64,000 nt of DNA from NCBI GenBank assembly GCA_940671915.1, contig CALNVZ010002100.1, positions 6,178,942 to 6,242,941 on the forward strand, in the 5' to 3' direction. Positions 17,504 through 30,692 of this stretch are shown here, one piece after another; the stretch's first letter is position 1, and every line of letters starts with the position of its first letter. A program made the position numbers and the translations under genes. This DNA comes from Paracentrotus lividus (lineage: Eukaryota; Echinodermata; Echinoidea; Camarodonta; Echinidae). The notes beneath the pieces are model-generated. The model saw nothing but the letters and a program-made list of their open reading frames with translations, was not told the origin of the DNA and ran no database searches.

Positions 17504-18266
17504 TTACGGCCTCGCAACCAAACATTAAGAGCTTTGATTTGTTGTCTTTGTAAAGCTTCTTGTGAACTGAAATTGAGATTAGAGAGATTTCGCTGGAAGA
17601 GGGATGACGCAGTGAAGAATGTTAGCATATGGAAGGAAAAGTGTCGCAAAATAGCTCAAAACCCCAAACCCATGTATACAGAGAGTCTCCTCTGGAGGAA
17701 GGCTAGGTGGGCATATCATTGGCAGTTTTGTGTGCAAATTCAAGCAGTTTTAACAGCAGTCTTGCTTGTACGGCCAGGATTCAAGGGGGCTAATTTAGGT
17801 AAATAACATTGTTATTAGACCCAGAATGTGGCAGCGAGTTGGCAGCAAATTGGCTTATTTCATTCACCTGTCAGCACTCTATGGATTGAATCCATCTTCC
17901 AACAATAGTCGATGAAATGTCTTGACAAGCTGTTAGGTCGTCAATGGCAATCTTTATTCGAGATGATTAAAAAACAAGAGTTTTGAGCTATTTTACAGCA
18001 ATCACCTTACATACTAATGTTCTTTACTATGGCCCCCGTCATCCAACGAAAACCTACAAATACAATGTACTCAAATAACTGGAATTTGGGTACAAAGTTG
18101 CTATTGAGTGTGTGATTGTGCTTCAAAAAATGAACAGGAAAGAAATGTGGAGAATAATCAAATGTGTGATACAGTCTACTCCTGTTATAACGAGGTGCTT
18201 GATACCAACTTGTGTACCTTGTCATGGAATCTCACTATCTTGAACACAGACAAATCAGGGGGGGGG

Positions 18267-19028
18267 NNNNNNNNNNNNNNNNNNNNNNNNNNNNNNNNNN
18301 NNNNNNNNNNNNNNNNNNNNNNNNNNNNNNNNNNNNNNNNNNNNNNNNNNNNNNNNNNNNNNNNNNNNNNNNNNNNNNNNNNNNNNNNNNNNNNNNNNNN
18401 NNNNNNNNNNNNNNNNNNNNNNNNNNNNNNNNNNNNNNNNNNNNNNNNNNNNNNNNNNNNNNNNNNNNNNNNNNNNNNNNNNNNNNNNNNNNNNNNNNNN
18501 NNNNNNNNNNNNNNNNNNNNNNNNNNNNNNNNNNNNNNNNNNNNNNNNNNNNNNNNNNNNNNNNNNNNNNNNNNNNNNNNNNNNNNNNNNNNNNNNNNNN
18601 NNNNNNNNNNNNNNNNNNNNNNNNNNNNNNNNNNNNNNNNNNNNNNNNNNNNNNNNNNNNNNNNNNNNNNNNNNNNNNNNNNNNNNNNNNNNNNNNNNNN
18701 NNNNNNNNNNNNNNNNNNNNNNNNNNNNNNNNNNNNNNNNNNNNNNNNNNNNNNNNNNNNNNNNNNNNNNNNNNNNNNNNNNNNNNNNNNNNNNNNNNNN
18801 NNNNNNNNNNNNNNNNNNNNNNNNNNNNNNNNNNNNNNNNNNNNNNNNNNNNNNNNNNNNNNNNNNNNNNNNNNNNNNNNNNNNNNNNNNNNNNNNNNNN
18901 NNNNNNNNNNNNNNNNNNNNNNNNNNNNNNNNNNNNNNNNNNNNNNNNNNNNNNNNNNNNNNNNNNNNNNNNNNNNNNNNNNNNNNNNNNNNNNNNNNNN
19001 NNNNNNNNNNNNNNNNNNNNNNNNNNNN
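18267..19028. other. Assembly gap (762 N)
   Basis: An unbroken run of N. It is preceded by eight G residues, a context where sequencing commonly fails. Open frames that cross it are artefacts. Confidence 1.
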
Positions 19029-19286
19029 GTAGGTTCCACTGTTATAGTAAAAAGTTAAATGTTTGGAAGTGGAGCGAGATGTAGCAAAATATTTATGAAT
19101 GACTACAGAGAAAATATGGGAGAGATGAACAGTCTAATCCCATTACGAGATGCCTGGGACCAAGTCAAATACTTCTACAACAAACTCTCCTGAACAGACA
19201 AGTTTCAACATTTTTTTTACATGAGATTAGGAAAATTGCCTTGCTCTTCATAATGGGGAGTGGAGTTTGGCTGGTCGAAACCAATA

Positions 19287-19460
19287 CAGTCTGCTCCTGT
19301 TATTTTGAGCACAGATGCAACAAGATTTTTTTTTTACAAGGCAGTTTTCCCAGTCCCAATTTCAAACATGCACAAGTCTCTATGTTCAGTATAAAAAGAT
19401 TTTATTTTAGCAAGGCAGTTGGTTTGGTCCTGAGCAACTTGTCATACCTTGAGTGGACTG
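19287..19460. mobile_element. pogo/Tigger-like MITE
   Basis: Flanked by TA (19285-19286, 19461-19462). The ends are CAGTCTGCTC at the left and the complement of CAGTCCACTC at the right, followed inward by related GAGCA/TGCTC phrases. CAGTC(T/C)(A/G)CTCC-type ends with TA target sites fit the pogo/Tigger branch of Tc1/mariner. A T-rich run and no coding sequence lie between. Confidence 0.5.
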
Positions 19461-19739
19461 TAGTTTAAGAACTGTATTTCACAGACAAAGGAAGAAAAAA
19501 CATTTAGATGCATGCTTTGTTGGGATGAAGGAGAGCAGGTTTGACATTTTTCAGAAGCTTACAAAATTAGTATTTGCCGTTGGGGGTAGTTTTTCTTCTT
19601 CTTCTTCTTCCGGTTGAAGTGCTGCTTCAAATGCTGAAGATAAACGCACTATGGATATGTGTGTGAGTGGAGCCTTACTTTTGTGCCTTCGGTGCAAGTG
19701 CATATATATACACGTGAAATAAAAACAGTCATGCTGACA

Positions 19740-20500
19740 TTACAGGGCCTGCATCCCGCTCAAGAAGGCCCTGAAGGCATCAAGAGAGGGAGATTGTGCT
19801 GGGTCCTGTGGGAGGTTGTTCCAGTCCTTGCAAGTTCTTGGGAAGAAGGACGAGGCATAGGCTTGAGTCTTGCAGTTCACTGTCCTGAAGCGAGATCCAT
19901 GTCCTCTTGTAGTAGATGACAATTCCTGAAGGAAGGACTGCCAGGCAATGTCGACCAGGTTAAATCGTATGCGGAACAGCATGGCGAGACGGCTGTTACG
20001 GCGTCTGATGAGCAATGACGGCCACTTCAGAATATTGAGCATGGCTGTCACACTGGAGGTCTGAGTATAGTCACCAGTGACGTAGCGGGCACACCTTCGT
20101 TGGACCATTTCAATCTTGTCGACATTCCTCTGAGTGTGTGGATCCCATGCTGTTGCAGCATATTCCACCACCGGTCGGACATATGTGAAGTATGTGGCCT
20201 GCTTTATCCGGCGACTGCAGTGCCTGAAATTGCGACGCAAGAAGGCAGTGACAGAGTTTGCCTTCTTGACGGTTGTATCAACATGAGTATTGAAGTTGAG
20301 CTTCTGGTCGATGTGGACACCAAGATACTTAGCAGCATTCACTAATTGTAGGGTGTGGCCATGAATGTTATAAAGGCCAAGAATCTGCTTCCTCTTGTTG
20401 GTGACTCGCAAAGTCTGGCACTTGGAAGGGTGAAATTCCATCCGCCACTTTCTCTCCCATTCCTGCAGCTTGTCAAAGTCTTCCTGAAGGTATTTTTGAT
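19740..20500 (-). pseudogene. LINE reverse transcriptase C-terminal fragment
   Basis: An open frame of about 250 residues on the minus strand begins inside the palm/thumb part of a non-LTR reverse transcriptase. It shows LQEWERKWRMEFHPSKC, NAAKYLGVHID, YVRPVVEYAATAWDP, then QRRCARYVTGDY and a C-terminal tail ending LSGMQAL. This order is typical of CR1/L2/jockey-type elements. The catalytic FADD motif and everything upstream are absent, so the copy is 5'-truncated, as usual for LINEs. The frame is uninterrupted over this length, which suggests a fairly young insertion. Confidence 0.85.
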
Positions 20501-20592
20501 AGTGTAACAAAAAGAAAACAATGAACTACCGGTATATTGGAAAATTATATGAAAAATTATTCTTCTTCGTTGAATTGTTATTGGTAATTCCA

Positions 20593-20737
20593 GGGGGGGG
20601 GGGCATTTCATCAAAGGATTTGTCGGACATTTTATCCAAAAAATTTGCTCCCATCCAATTAGATGCAAGCATTTTAGTAGCGTATAACAGTTTGTCGGAT
20701 AAAATGTCCGACAAGTCCTTTTATGAAATGCCCCCCC
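20593..20737. mobile_element. Hairpin MITE with GGGGGGCATTTCAT ends
   Basis: A near-complete palindrome of about 145 bp. The left arm runs GGGGGCATTTCATCAAAGGA, then TTGTCGGACATTTTATCC; the right arm is its complement. A close relative lies at 54285-54420. Confidence 0.75.
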
Positions 20738-22090
20738 AGAATGTTTATAAATTGTGTGTAGCTCCTCTACACAAAGTTAAGATTGTATTGATCCATGTAC
20801 ATGCAGGGATATGTGTGTGATTGGTTGAAACAACTTGTGGCAGAAAATACAGAGAATCAACAACAGACAGGATTTCTAAATATCAGTCAATAGCCAATAT
20901 TAAAAAAAAAATAATAATTATGTTGAATCTTTCAGTAGTCCACTCCTGCTATAATGAAATATTGGGAAAAACATAGGCACACAAGTGTTTGAAATGGGAA
21001 TGTCAGCAAATAGAAAAATGTTCTAAATATGGAAATTGGGTGAATTTCACATTTTATGGTACTTGACACTCCCCAAAATACTGTTGTATCCATTCTCATT
21101 TTAACAAGAGTAAGGGCATCAGTAATGATGAACGAAGTAAAAATTTAAAGATAAATCTGCCTGTAACGCAAAGGTTTCCGATCATTTGCAAATTTGAAAG
21201 AACCATTATAATTGGTCACTGATCAATCTTTTGAACAAAAAGCAATTGCAACAGTAAATTGTGATTGGCCATTGCAACAGTGATTGCGATTGACTGCAAA
21301 CATTTTGTTACAGAGCCCTGTTCATGATATACAATTGTTTTAGAAACTTTCTCAAAGTGTTTGGGAAAGGTTATTACAATGATCATAAGAATTGTTGTAC
21401 GTGGTAAGGTTTTGAAATTGCCATATTGATACAGTCGTTTTCAATGCAAGAAAAGCTTTTTTTTATGCAGCAAAAGTTTTTGCTGCTCAACTAAAACAAC
21501 CCTCAGACTTTTGTTAATGGCAGAGCACCTTTGAACACCCCCCCCCCTTAAACATTAATTTTTTAGATGTTCTGGGACATCTGGGACTCTGATATCAAAT
21601 TGTATGAGAAAATAACCCATCTGCCATGATATAATTTACATGTAACATACCAGTACAATTTGATCTACACTCCATAGTCCACTCCCATTATAACAAGGTG
21701 CTCCTGATCTTGTACTGAGCACATGAGCTTGTGCATATTTGAAAATGTAAATGAAAGACAAAACGAAATATTGTAGGAATACATATCTCCCTGCTCATTA
21801 TAATGGAAGTTGATTTATCTACATGTATATCAGAATGAAGCAAACATTCAGGCCCTAAGTGAAGGACTAACACCCTGATAATTGATAATTGAAATATGAT
21901 GCACAACAAAAGGAAAACATTGACAAACATGTTGGTTTAAAATATAGTATTTGATATTTATTCGATATTTTCAGAATACAAAAAAAAATCTACATTGATG
22001 TGACAATGGTGTACAAGTTATTGCAGTTGCATACCTGGTTATCACTTTTCAACCAACCTAATCATGCAAATGACAATTTATCAATAATTC

Positions 22091-22249
22091 CAGTGGGATC
22101 CCGGATCTGAAAATAGGGGAGGGAAGTCTGAAAATTTGAAAAATGGGGGGGGAGGAGGGGAGTGCAGCCAATTTTTTTTTAATATTACATATACAGGCGG
22201 GGGAACACCACATTTTTTATGTGACCCATCTCATCTGGATTCACTACTG
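22091..22249. mobile_element. hAT-like MITE
   Basis: Starts CAGTGGGATCCCGGATCTG and ends with the complement of CAGTAGTGAATCCAGATG, the same general end type as the other hAT-like elements of the window. About 159 bp, with G-rich interior. The flanking duplication is not clear (AATTC is on both sides but offset). Confidence 0.45.
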
Positions 22250-23083
22250 AATTCTCAGAATGCTAAGAACTTAAACTGTTTGGTTTAGGAGAGAAAAGGA
22301 AAGATCTATCTAGGTTTTTATTGGGTACATGCATCTCACAAAAGATTATTTTTTGACATTTACAAGGAGTATACTGCCACCTTGTTATTGCTGGGTCACT
22401 TTTCCCCTCCTGAAGAAATAATGTCCCTTAATTAGTAAAGGGCAGCCATACATGGATACCCTCCAAAGTGGCAGATCTAGGAATTGAAAAAAAAAAGAGG
22501 GGAGGGGTAGAGCCTTGAATTATTTGATTGGTAAACTTGAAGTCAATGAGTGGTTCCTTCACTTAACCTTACCCTAACATAAAGCCCTATTGCCATCTTA
22601 GACAAAATAAAGCTCTGTGCACTTGTCTTTGGAGCAAATGTCACATCACCAAATTATGTGCCATCCATGTGCAAGTGAGGAACTGACAAATGGCCCTGCG
22701 ACAATTGCTCTGAGCTTTATTTCTTCAAAGACATAGGGTTAGGATTATACTTACATTAGGGTACTTGTTGATATTTTAATGCTAAGGAAAGTCTAAATAA
22801 AGTAAAATACATTGTATGAGAAGTCTCAATCAGGTCTTTGTTCAAGGGAGGTCTATAATGTCCATGAGCATCATTACACTCTGGAGATTCAGATCCCTTT
22901 CAATTACAGTCTGAAAAGCTGCTCAAGTCTTCACAAGTTTGCTGTAAGAACATGACCATGATGCGAGTTCTGTTGTAGCACACATTCCAATGGCTTCAAA
23001 GTAGTAGGCCTAATACCCATCAAATCATCATGGCACTCATATTCACAGATCTTGCTACGGTCTCTATTGCACTGTCATTTTCA

Positions 23084-23939
23084 TCATTTGATCTTCTTTG
23101 CCTCTTCTCTAGCCTTGTCCATTTCTTCCTTAAGTTCATTAGCAAATGTCTTTCCAAATGATGATAAGTCTCCTTGAGGTTCGTGGGTTTTATCTGCCAT
23201 CTTCTTCAGTGTTTCAGACTCTGCAGCCTTGTCCAACGCATCATGTCCTACACGCAAAGATATCAAAAGCATAATAAAATATAGAATATTACAAGTATTG
23301 TGCAACATAAGTGTTATCTCAGAATTCGAAAAATATAAAGCTCATCAAAGAATAGTGATAAATATCTTTTTTTAATCTAAATTAATCAAGCTATAATTAA
23401 AAGAAATAAGATAAACACACATTTACAGTGCCAAGTTGAATGAATATTGTTCATCTAAAATGGAAAGGTTTGATAATATTGTAGGCTACATTGCATTTAA
23501 GATGAGTTAAATGTCCTGTACATATAGAAATATTCTACGCTAACATGTTTACAAAATGTCTACTGCATTGAAATCATGAATGAACTATTTGACTCCTTTT
23601 ATTTTAAGTCCTTGGTCTTCATGCTTTCTAGCAATGTACATGAGGTATTTAATTGGCATTTTAATTAAATGCTTTGGTAGAGAATGACTTCGACCACACT
23701 TCCTTACATAATTAAACTAAATAAGATTTTGCAAAGAATGTTTAAAAAAGGATACATTCTTCTCAAATATTTTAATGTTTCTAAAGTTTAAAGTATAAAC
23801 CTAAATACGATGTTAGAATGACCAAAGGAAAAACCTTCCAAATTTGAACCTACCTATTTCATTAGCTTTGTTTATTCCATATGCTGTCATCTGTGCTAGT
23901 CTCCTCATAAATCTAGATTCTGCAAGCTATTTTGAAAGA

Positions 23940-24009
<70 letters not shown>

Positions 24010-27000
24010 CAGGGAGGAAGTAAAGAATTACCGTATGTACTATTTTGAGACAATTTTTTGTGTTATAATATGACTAGTATTATGAGAATGGACAGATTGG
24101 ATCTTGCACTATTTAAGTGATTGACATTGTTTTATGTCCATAATATTTAAACACAACTGATAGATATACACAATTTTTTACATTTTTTTTTTTGGGGGGG
24201 GGGGGGTCATGCGGCACCAGTAAGGTTTCTAAAGAGAACTCATTCATGAAAGAATACAAAAATGGGGAAATAGATTTCACTTACCGAATCTACTAATTGA
24301 GGATGATTGGCAAAATATCTGGAAATTAAAAAAAATTGATAGATAAAAGAAAACATTCATGAATAAGCTAAAATTACATCTTAAATCACCCTGAAACACA
24401 CACATTTTGACAATTTTCTTCAAGCAATTCTTGTTTTCCACCAAATGTTTAGACAGTTTGTGATCATGTTCTGGCAAAAAACATGAGATTTTCTACATCT
24501 CGTTGGTGAGTTTTATTTAACATTAATATTTATAGTGATCTGAACCGGAGATAAGTATAAGAAGACCCTACAATTAACCCTACAATTGTAGGGCTTCTCA
24601 TCCCATAATATAATGATAATGGCTCTAAATGTGAGGAATGTCTCAAAATATGTTGGATTATTTTTCTGATAAAATTATTGGATAAGATTTTGATTATAAA
24701 TCTGATTCCGAGGTCTGAGACTAGACCACAAACTTGACAAACGAACAATCATGGACAAGGTCAAATTTATTTTTATGTAGAGTCTAGCGGGGGTATGTTC
24801 TTTAAATAAAAAAAAAATTTAGGCCCACAATTGTTGATTTTTAGGCAAAAAAGTGAGGGAGAGGGGTCTGGATGCATTTTGTATTGTGTCTGTAAAACGT
24901 TAAGTTTTATCTTCATTCCTTCAAACTAGTTGGCGTGGAATTTATCCAGGACAGAGAGGAGCCCTTTCCCCCCCTCCCCCGCCCCCCCCCCCTCCAGAAA
25001 GAATCTATGATCTATTGCCATGACCAAAAGAAAGGTAGGTTAATGATGTGGGCAAGTCCAAGCTGTTTGTTCCCAAGGTGGTGATTTTTCAACTTTTTGG
25101 CCATTTTTGTGTCCAAGTGTTTTAAAAGTGCATATAATATATCATAATCACCACAAAGTGATGAAATAAACTTAATGCAATGAGGTCAAAAAGTCATTTC
25201 AGGTCATAGACATCACCAAGGCTCATTATATATTCATGAAAAAATGATAAAATGCATTAAAAATGCTATTTTCAACCATTATTTCAAAAGGTTTGTTATA
25301 GGAATACAACCAAAAAGTACATATATTCTGTTTCAATATCATCTTGGCTTCCTCTGGTGAAAATATCACAAACTTAGCACATAACTTTCCATATTTTTAT
25401 TCTTAAAGTATTCATGTCTCAGTAGTAGTCTCACAAAAGTTACTGAGCTGCTGTAAAATAATATAGTTTTATTACTCGCCCTCCAACCTCAGTAATGACA
25501 CAAAATATTTTTTACAGTAATGTATTCTATTATGGTTCTTTTGTTTTATCAGTAGGAGTTTTTTACACAAAATGTTGCTACGCCTTAGCTACACCAAACA
25601 TTTAATGGAAAATATTTCATGGAATAATTGTCCCATGGGTTACATGTCCCATGTCATATTTTATAAAAACTTGACCTTGCCACAAAACGTGAGGCTGTAT
25701 TGACATTAAAATATGTATTTACAAAGTTTATTACATGGTTAAGAGGATGTGACTATGCAAGTTTTTATCCGCTTTTAAAATTCCTAGTATCATGTGAACA
25801 AATTCAAAATTTAAAAACACCATTTTTTTCTGGTCCCATGTGTTACGAATGAATAAATTATCATAAATTAAATATGAATCGAGTTATTTCAAATTATAGT
25901 TTATGATTTTGTTGAAGGTTCTTAGTACCTTCAAAAATATACCGTCGGATTGGGATTTCAATATAAGATTTATAAAAAAAGCCTATTTTTGTCTCTGAAT
26001 GTCCCGTTTGTTTAATACATTGCTAAATAGCGTGGACTTGCCCTATTATTAGGATATCATTTTTGTTAACATACAGGCGAGATCATTGCTCTTTTGTTGA
26101 TGTCGTTCGTTACATCATTTTCCTGACCTTAGCTTGGTCTTAGCCTTAACTTAGCCTTAGCTTTAGCTTTTTAGGCAGAAATATTCCACCGTTCTCGGGA
26201 TATTTTCTAATATTCTATAGATCTATTTTTGTTTAGGTTTTCCTATTTTTCTTATTTTGTATTAAGCATTCAGTGTTTAACCAATGTAATCCCAAAATAA
26301 ACTGGCCAGCAAAAGAAAGTACCCACCCCTGTCAAAGGCCGCACACAAAAATTCACCCCATAGAAATAAACAATTTTGTACACAGGTATGGTGCAATAAT
26401 CCATTACTAATCACATACCCAACAGGAAGTGATTATCTTTATTACAAAGAAATAAAATGGCATATACAGCATCTTGGTCACTGAATCAAAAGTCACAAAA
26501 TGTAACAGAATGAGCCGTCCATGTTTTAACACAAAAGTCAATGTCAAAGGATGAAATAAACCAGACACAAACAACAATGTTCAATAATGTGTATGTCCTC
26601 CTCGTGCCTGGACACATTCCAGGCATCTCTGACGCATGCTTTGGACAAGTTGTCTGGCGTAGTCCTGGGGAAGTTCTGTCCATTCCTCCTGCAGAGCTTG
26701 GATCAATGTTTTGCCGATTGGTAGGAGGCTGTTCCCTTGATCTCACCCTCCTGCCAAGTTCATCCCACAGATGCGATATGCAGAATGTTGCATTCGTGAA
26801 GTTGATCGGTGGGGTGGACCTTCTGTGATGGTGTGGGCAGGCATATCAGCCAACCATATACTCATCTGGTTATCCTGGCAGGTAATCTGACAGCTCAGCG
26901 CTATGTTGATGAAGTATTGAGACCCCATCTGCTCCCTTTCCTGCAGGCACATCCTGGCATCACATTGTTTCAACAGGACAATGCAAGACCCCATACAGCA

Positions 27001-30000
27001 CGGTTCACACCAACTTCCTTCAGGAGCAGGACATTGACGTCATCCCATGGTGTTGCATGCTCTCCTGACCTCAATCCCATTGAGCATCTGTGGGATGAAC
27101 TTGGCAGACGGGTGAGATCAAGGGAAACAGCCTCCTACCAACCGGCAAACATTGATCCAAGCTCTGCAGGAGGAATGGACAGAACTCTCCCAGGACTACG
27201 CCAGACAACTTGTCCAAAGCATGCGTCAGAGATGCCTGGAATGTGTCCAGGCACGAGGAGGACATACACATTATTGAACATTGTTGTTTGTGTCTGGTTT
27301 ATTTCATCCTTTGACATTGACTTTTTGTGTAAAACATGGACGGCTCATTCTGTTACATTTTGTGACTTTTGATTCAGTGACCAAGATGCTGTATATGCCA
27401 TTTTATTCTTTGTAATAAAGATAATCACTTCCTGTTGGTATGTGATTAGTAATGGATTATTGCACCTACCTGTGTACAAATTGTTTATTTCTATGGGGTG
27501 AATTTTTGTGTGCAGCCTTTGAAAGAAGTGGGTACTTTCTTTTGCTGGCCAGTTTAGCTAGACTAGATCTACTGAATCCTTCGGTCTAATGTTAGGTCTT
27601 CTCTGAGCTCTGCTACTACCTGGGCGCAGCTCAGCACCCGTTATCAGGGGGGGCGTTTCACGAAACCGTCATAAGTCTAACTTCTTGACTAAATCGGAGA
27701 TAGTGAACAACTTGTCCACAAGCGGGTTCCACGAAGCGCCTCTCTGACAAGATCGTGGACAACAAGCTCACTAAATACTTACGACAGCTCCGACCCTGTC
27801 ATATCTTTTGGACAGCGCTTACACGTCAATCAAACGCAATTTATGGGAAGCGATCGGTTTAGGCGAATTGTATTTGCCGCGGCAATCTTGATTTTCTCAT
27901 TATGTTCATATAAAATGTGACAATCTCTGGATCTTGGTCTAAAATGCAGAAAATAAATGTTTTTTTAATGATCGAGTGCTTTTTATATCCAATCAAGAAA
28001 TAATATGGAGTAAATATAGCCAATCAAGAAATAATATTGGGTAAATTTATAATCATCATTTAGCCTACCATAAAGCTACATAAAGAGACCCGTAAAGACT
28101 ACGTTGGTAGTAAAATTGATTTGATTAGTCCTAAAAAATTTTAATAAGTAGTTTTTAATAGATATTTTAAAAATTTGTAATGTATTCTTGATTTATTTTT
28201 GTCAGCGAACAAAAAATAGAGGAAAAACCTCAATCTAGCTCCATTTTCAGCTAGCATATTTTTTACATAGTCTGTTTTACGAAACTATCAAATTAGCACA
28301 TGCGGGGGTGCCCATCTCATGTTCCGACGTGGTCTTATTAATTTCATGATCGACACCTTCTAAATATATGCAGTAAGTGACTGGGTGTATTTTAAAACAA
28401 AGTTTTATGCATTTTACATAATGCTTTGAGTTTTCATACTGTTTTTGACCGATTTCATCTCGTCAAATTTTGATAATATTGATTTTTTTTCTAAAACAAA
28501 ATTTCTAAATATCAGCGGAACCGTGAAAGGCGTGATTAAGGCTATTCCTCGATGACATCATCATCTCCGATAACATCGATATCACAAATTGTCTAACTTG
28601 GAAAAGCTTCGTGTAACCGACTTAGTAAGATTGGAGCTAACTACGTGGTTGGCGGATAAAGATATGACTAGCTTGTCCATGGTTTCGTGAAACGCCCCCC
28701 AGTAGGATGGGGGGCCCGTTGTCCGGACACTTAAGCAGATAAAAACATCATCTTTTGCTCTCGATTTTCTCAAAATTTGTGCAGTAAATAGCAAAAATAT
28801 TTGTGAACATTTATGCTTTGTTATATTGTCTGATATTATTTTCAATCAACTAATGAAATACTGATCACAAACTCCTAGAATTGCCGTCTTTGTCCGGACA
28901 AACAACCCGTCCGGACATACAACAACTGGGTATACTCCAGTGACCAGTAGACCGAACTAGACCCACCAGCCCTCCGGACCAGCCCCCGTCGCGTTTAATA
29001 GCGTCATCGGGAGCTAGTCTAGACCGAGGCTGCTCTGTCTTCATCGGGCGGCCCCTGGCCGTATATACCCCTCCCGTATATACCGTATACACGCCAGTGC
29101 CCGGACAGCAGGGTAATTTTGACACCGTGTTTATTTATCAAAAAATTACAGAGCACTTGTCAACAATGACGCATTCAACGCGCGCAAATATGAAACTCAA
29201 CAGTTTCCACTTGCATCAGACTGATTCCCGTGTATTTTGCTTCTCGAATTCCGTAAATAATGGACTTTTTACGCCTAGAAACTAACCTGTTTTGCGCTTG
29301 GTCATGCGATTAGCGTTGTGAGTGAACTTTTCTTTCTCGATTGAATCCCTTGTATTTCTCTGAATTGCGAGTTATAGTTGTATGTCCAATGTTAGTTCGC
29401 CGAGAAAATTCAGAGTATGCGATGTGTGAATGCTAAGCTTTCAAATCAAATATTTATGAAATGACGTGCTATTTTCCGTGAATGGGTACGGTTTAATATG
29501 ACCTTCCAGTGCCCGGACAGTGCGCGTACACGGTACCACGTATGTGTTTACATGTGTGTGAATTTATATGATGTGAATATTTGCGCGTGTGACGTGCGCG
29601 TGGCATGAATTGATTGAGTGACGTGGCGTGGGGGCTGGGTTGATGATTGAAGGAGGTGGGGGGGGGGGGGGGGTCATCAATGTTGCTAAAGCGCCCCCCC
29701 CAAAAAAAGCAATAAAATATATGATTTCATTGAATTTCAAAATGGGAGTTCAATAATGGATGAATGTTTGTTTGTTTGCAGCCATTTAGGGTTTTTTGTT
29801 TTTTTTTTTTAATTAAAGTTTGAATTTTTAATTTTTTTTATTATTTTTTTGTGGGGGGGGGGGGGTGCAGACCAAGACCCGGCCGCTGAGGAATGGGGAG
29901 GGAACTTGGCTATGATTTTATTTATACATCCATAATGTTTGACAGACTGTATCTTGGCATAGGCCTATACTGAAAGAATAATTATCTCTTCTTCATTTTT

Positions 30001-30647
30001 CTCTCTTCTATAGGCCTTTTACTTCTTTTTTTTATTTTTTATTTTTATTTTTTTTTTATTAAATGAAACAAATATGGGAGGGACCTGTTTACATGGTTTA
30101 TGATTCGGATTTAGCTCCTTTTTTTTTCTTGTTTTTTTTTTCTTCACTTAAAATAATAAAATGGTGGGAAAGGGTAAATAATTCTTTAAAGGGCCCACAG
30201 AGTGATTAGCGTTTTCGAAATTGGACTTTATTCTTTTCCACCATTTTATTTTCAGAGTGTTGATTAGAGGCCGCTCATGGGTTTCATTACTTATTTTTGT
30301 AAAAACAAGAGAAAACAAAACAAAACACTATAGGCATATTCATTTAATACTATGTCTACCGGGAGAGGCAGGGATATGTTGGGGCGTCCATTCATGTGCA
30401 CAAACTATTATAAATATGTGGTCTTGTTGGGGAGGGTATTTATGCCGGAACCAGGCGCGGATCCAGGATTTTCCAGAGGGGTAGGGGGGCCAACTTTGAA
30501 AACAAAAATCTTGCGAGCAGAGCGAGCAAACGAGCGCGAAGCGCGAATTTAAAACATTCCCCGATATATAGGCCTATACTGATTTAAAACGAGGAATTTA
30601 AACAATTTCATTTTTACTCATATGAAAACAAAATAATAAAATATACT

Positions 30648-30692
<45 letters not shown>

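Larger units (their letters stand above)
17504..23083. other. Intergenic region between RPL23 and the NCBP2AS2-like gene
   Basis: No host gene was recognised. It contains the assembly gap (18267-19028), several pogo/Tigger-like ends of the form CAGTCTACTCCTGTTATAACG (18172, 19287, about 20937 and 21674), a 5'-truncated LINE (19740-20500), a hairpin MITE (20593-20737) and a hAT-like MITE (22091-22249). The 3' UTR of the minus-strand NCBP2AS2-like gene must lie just below 23084. Confidence 0.6.
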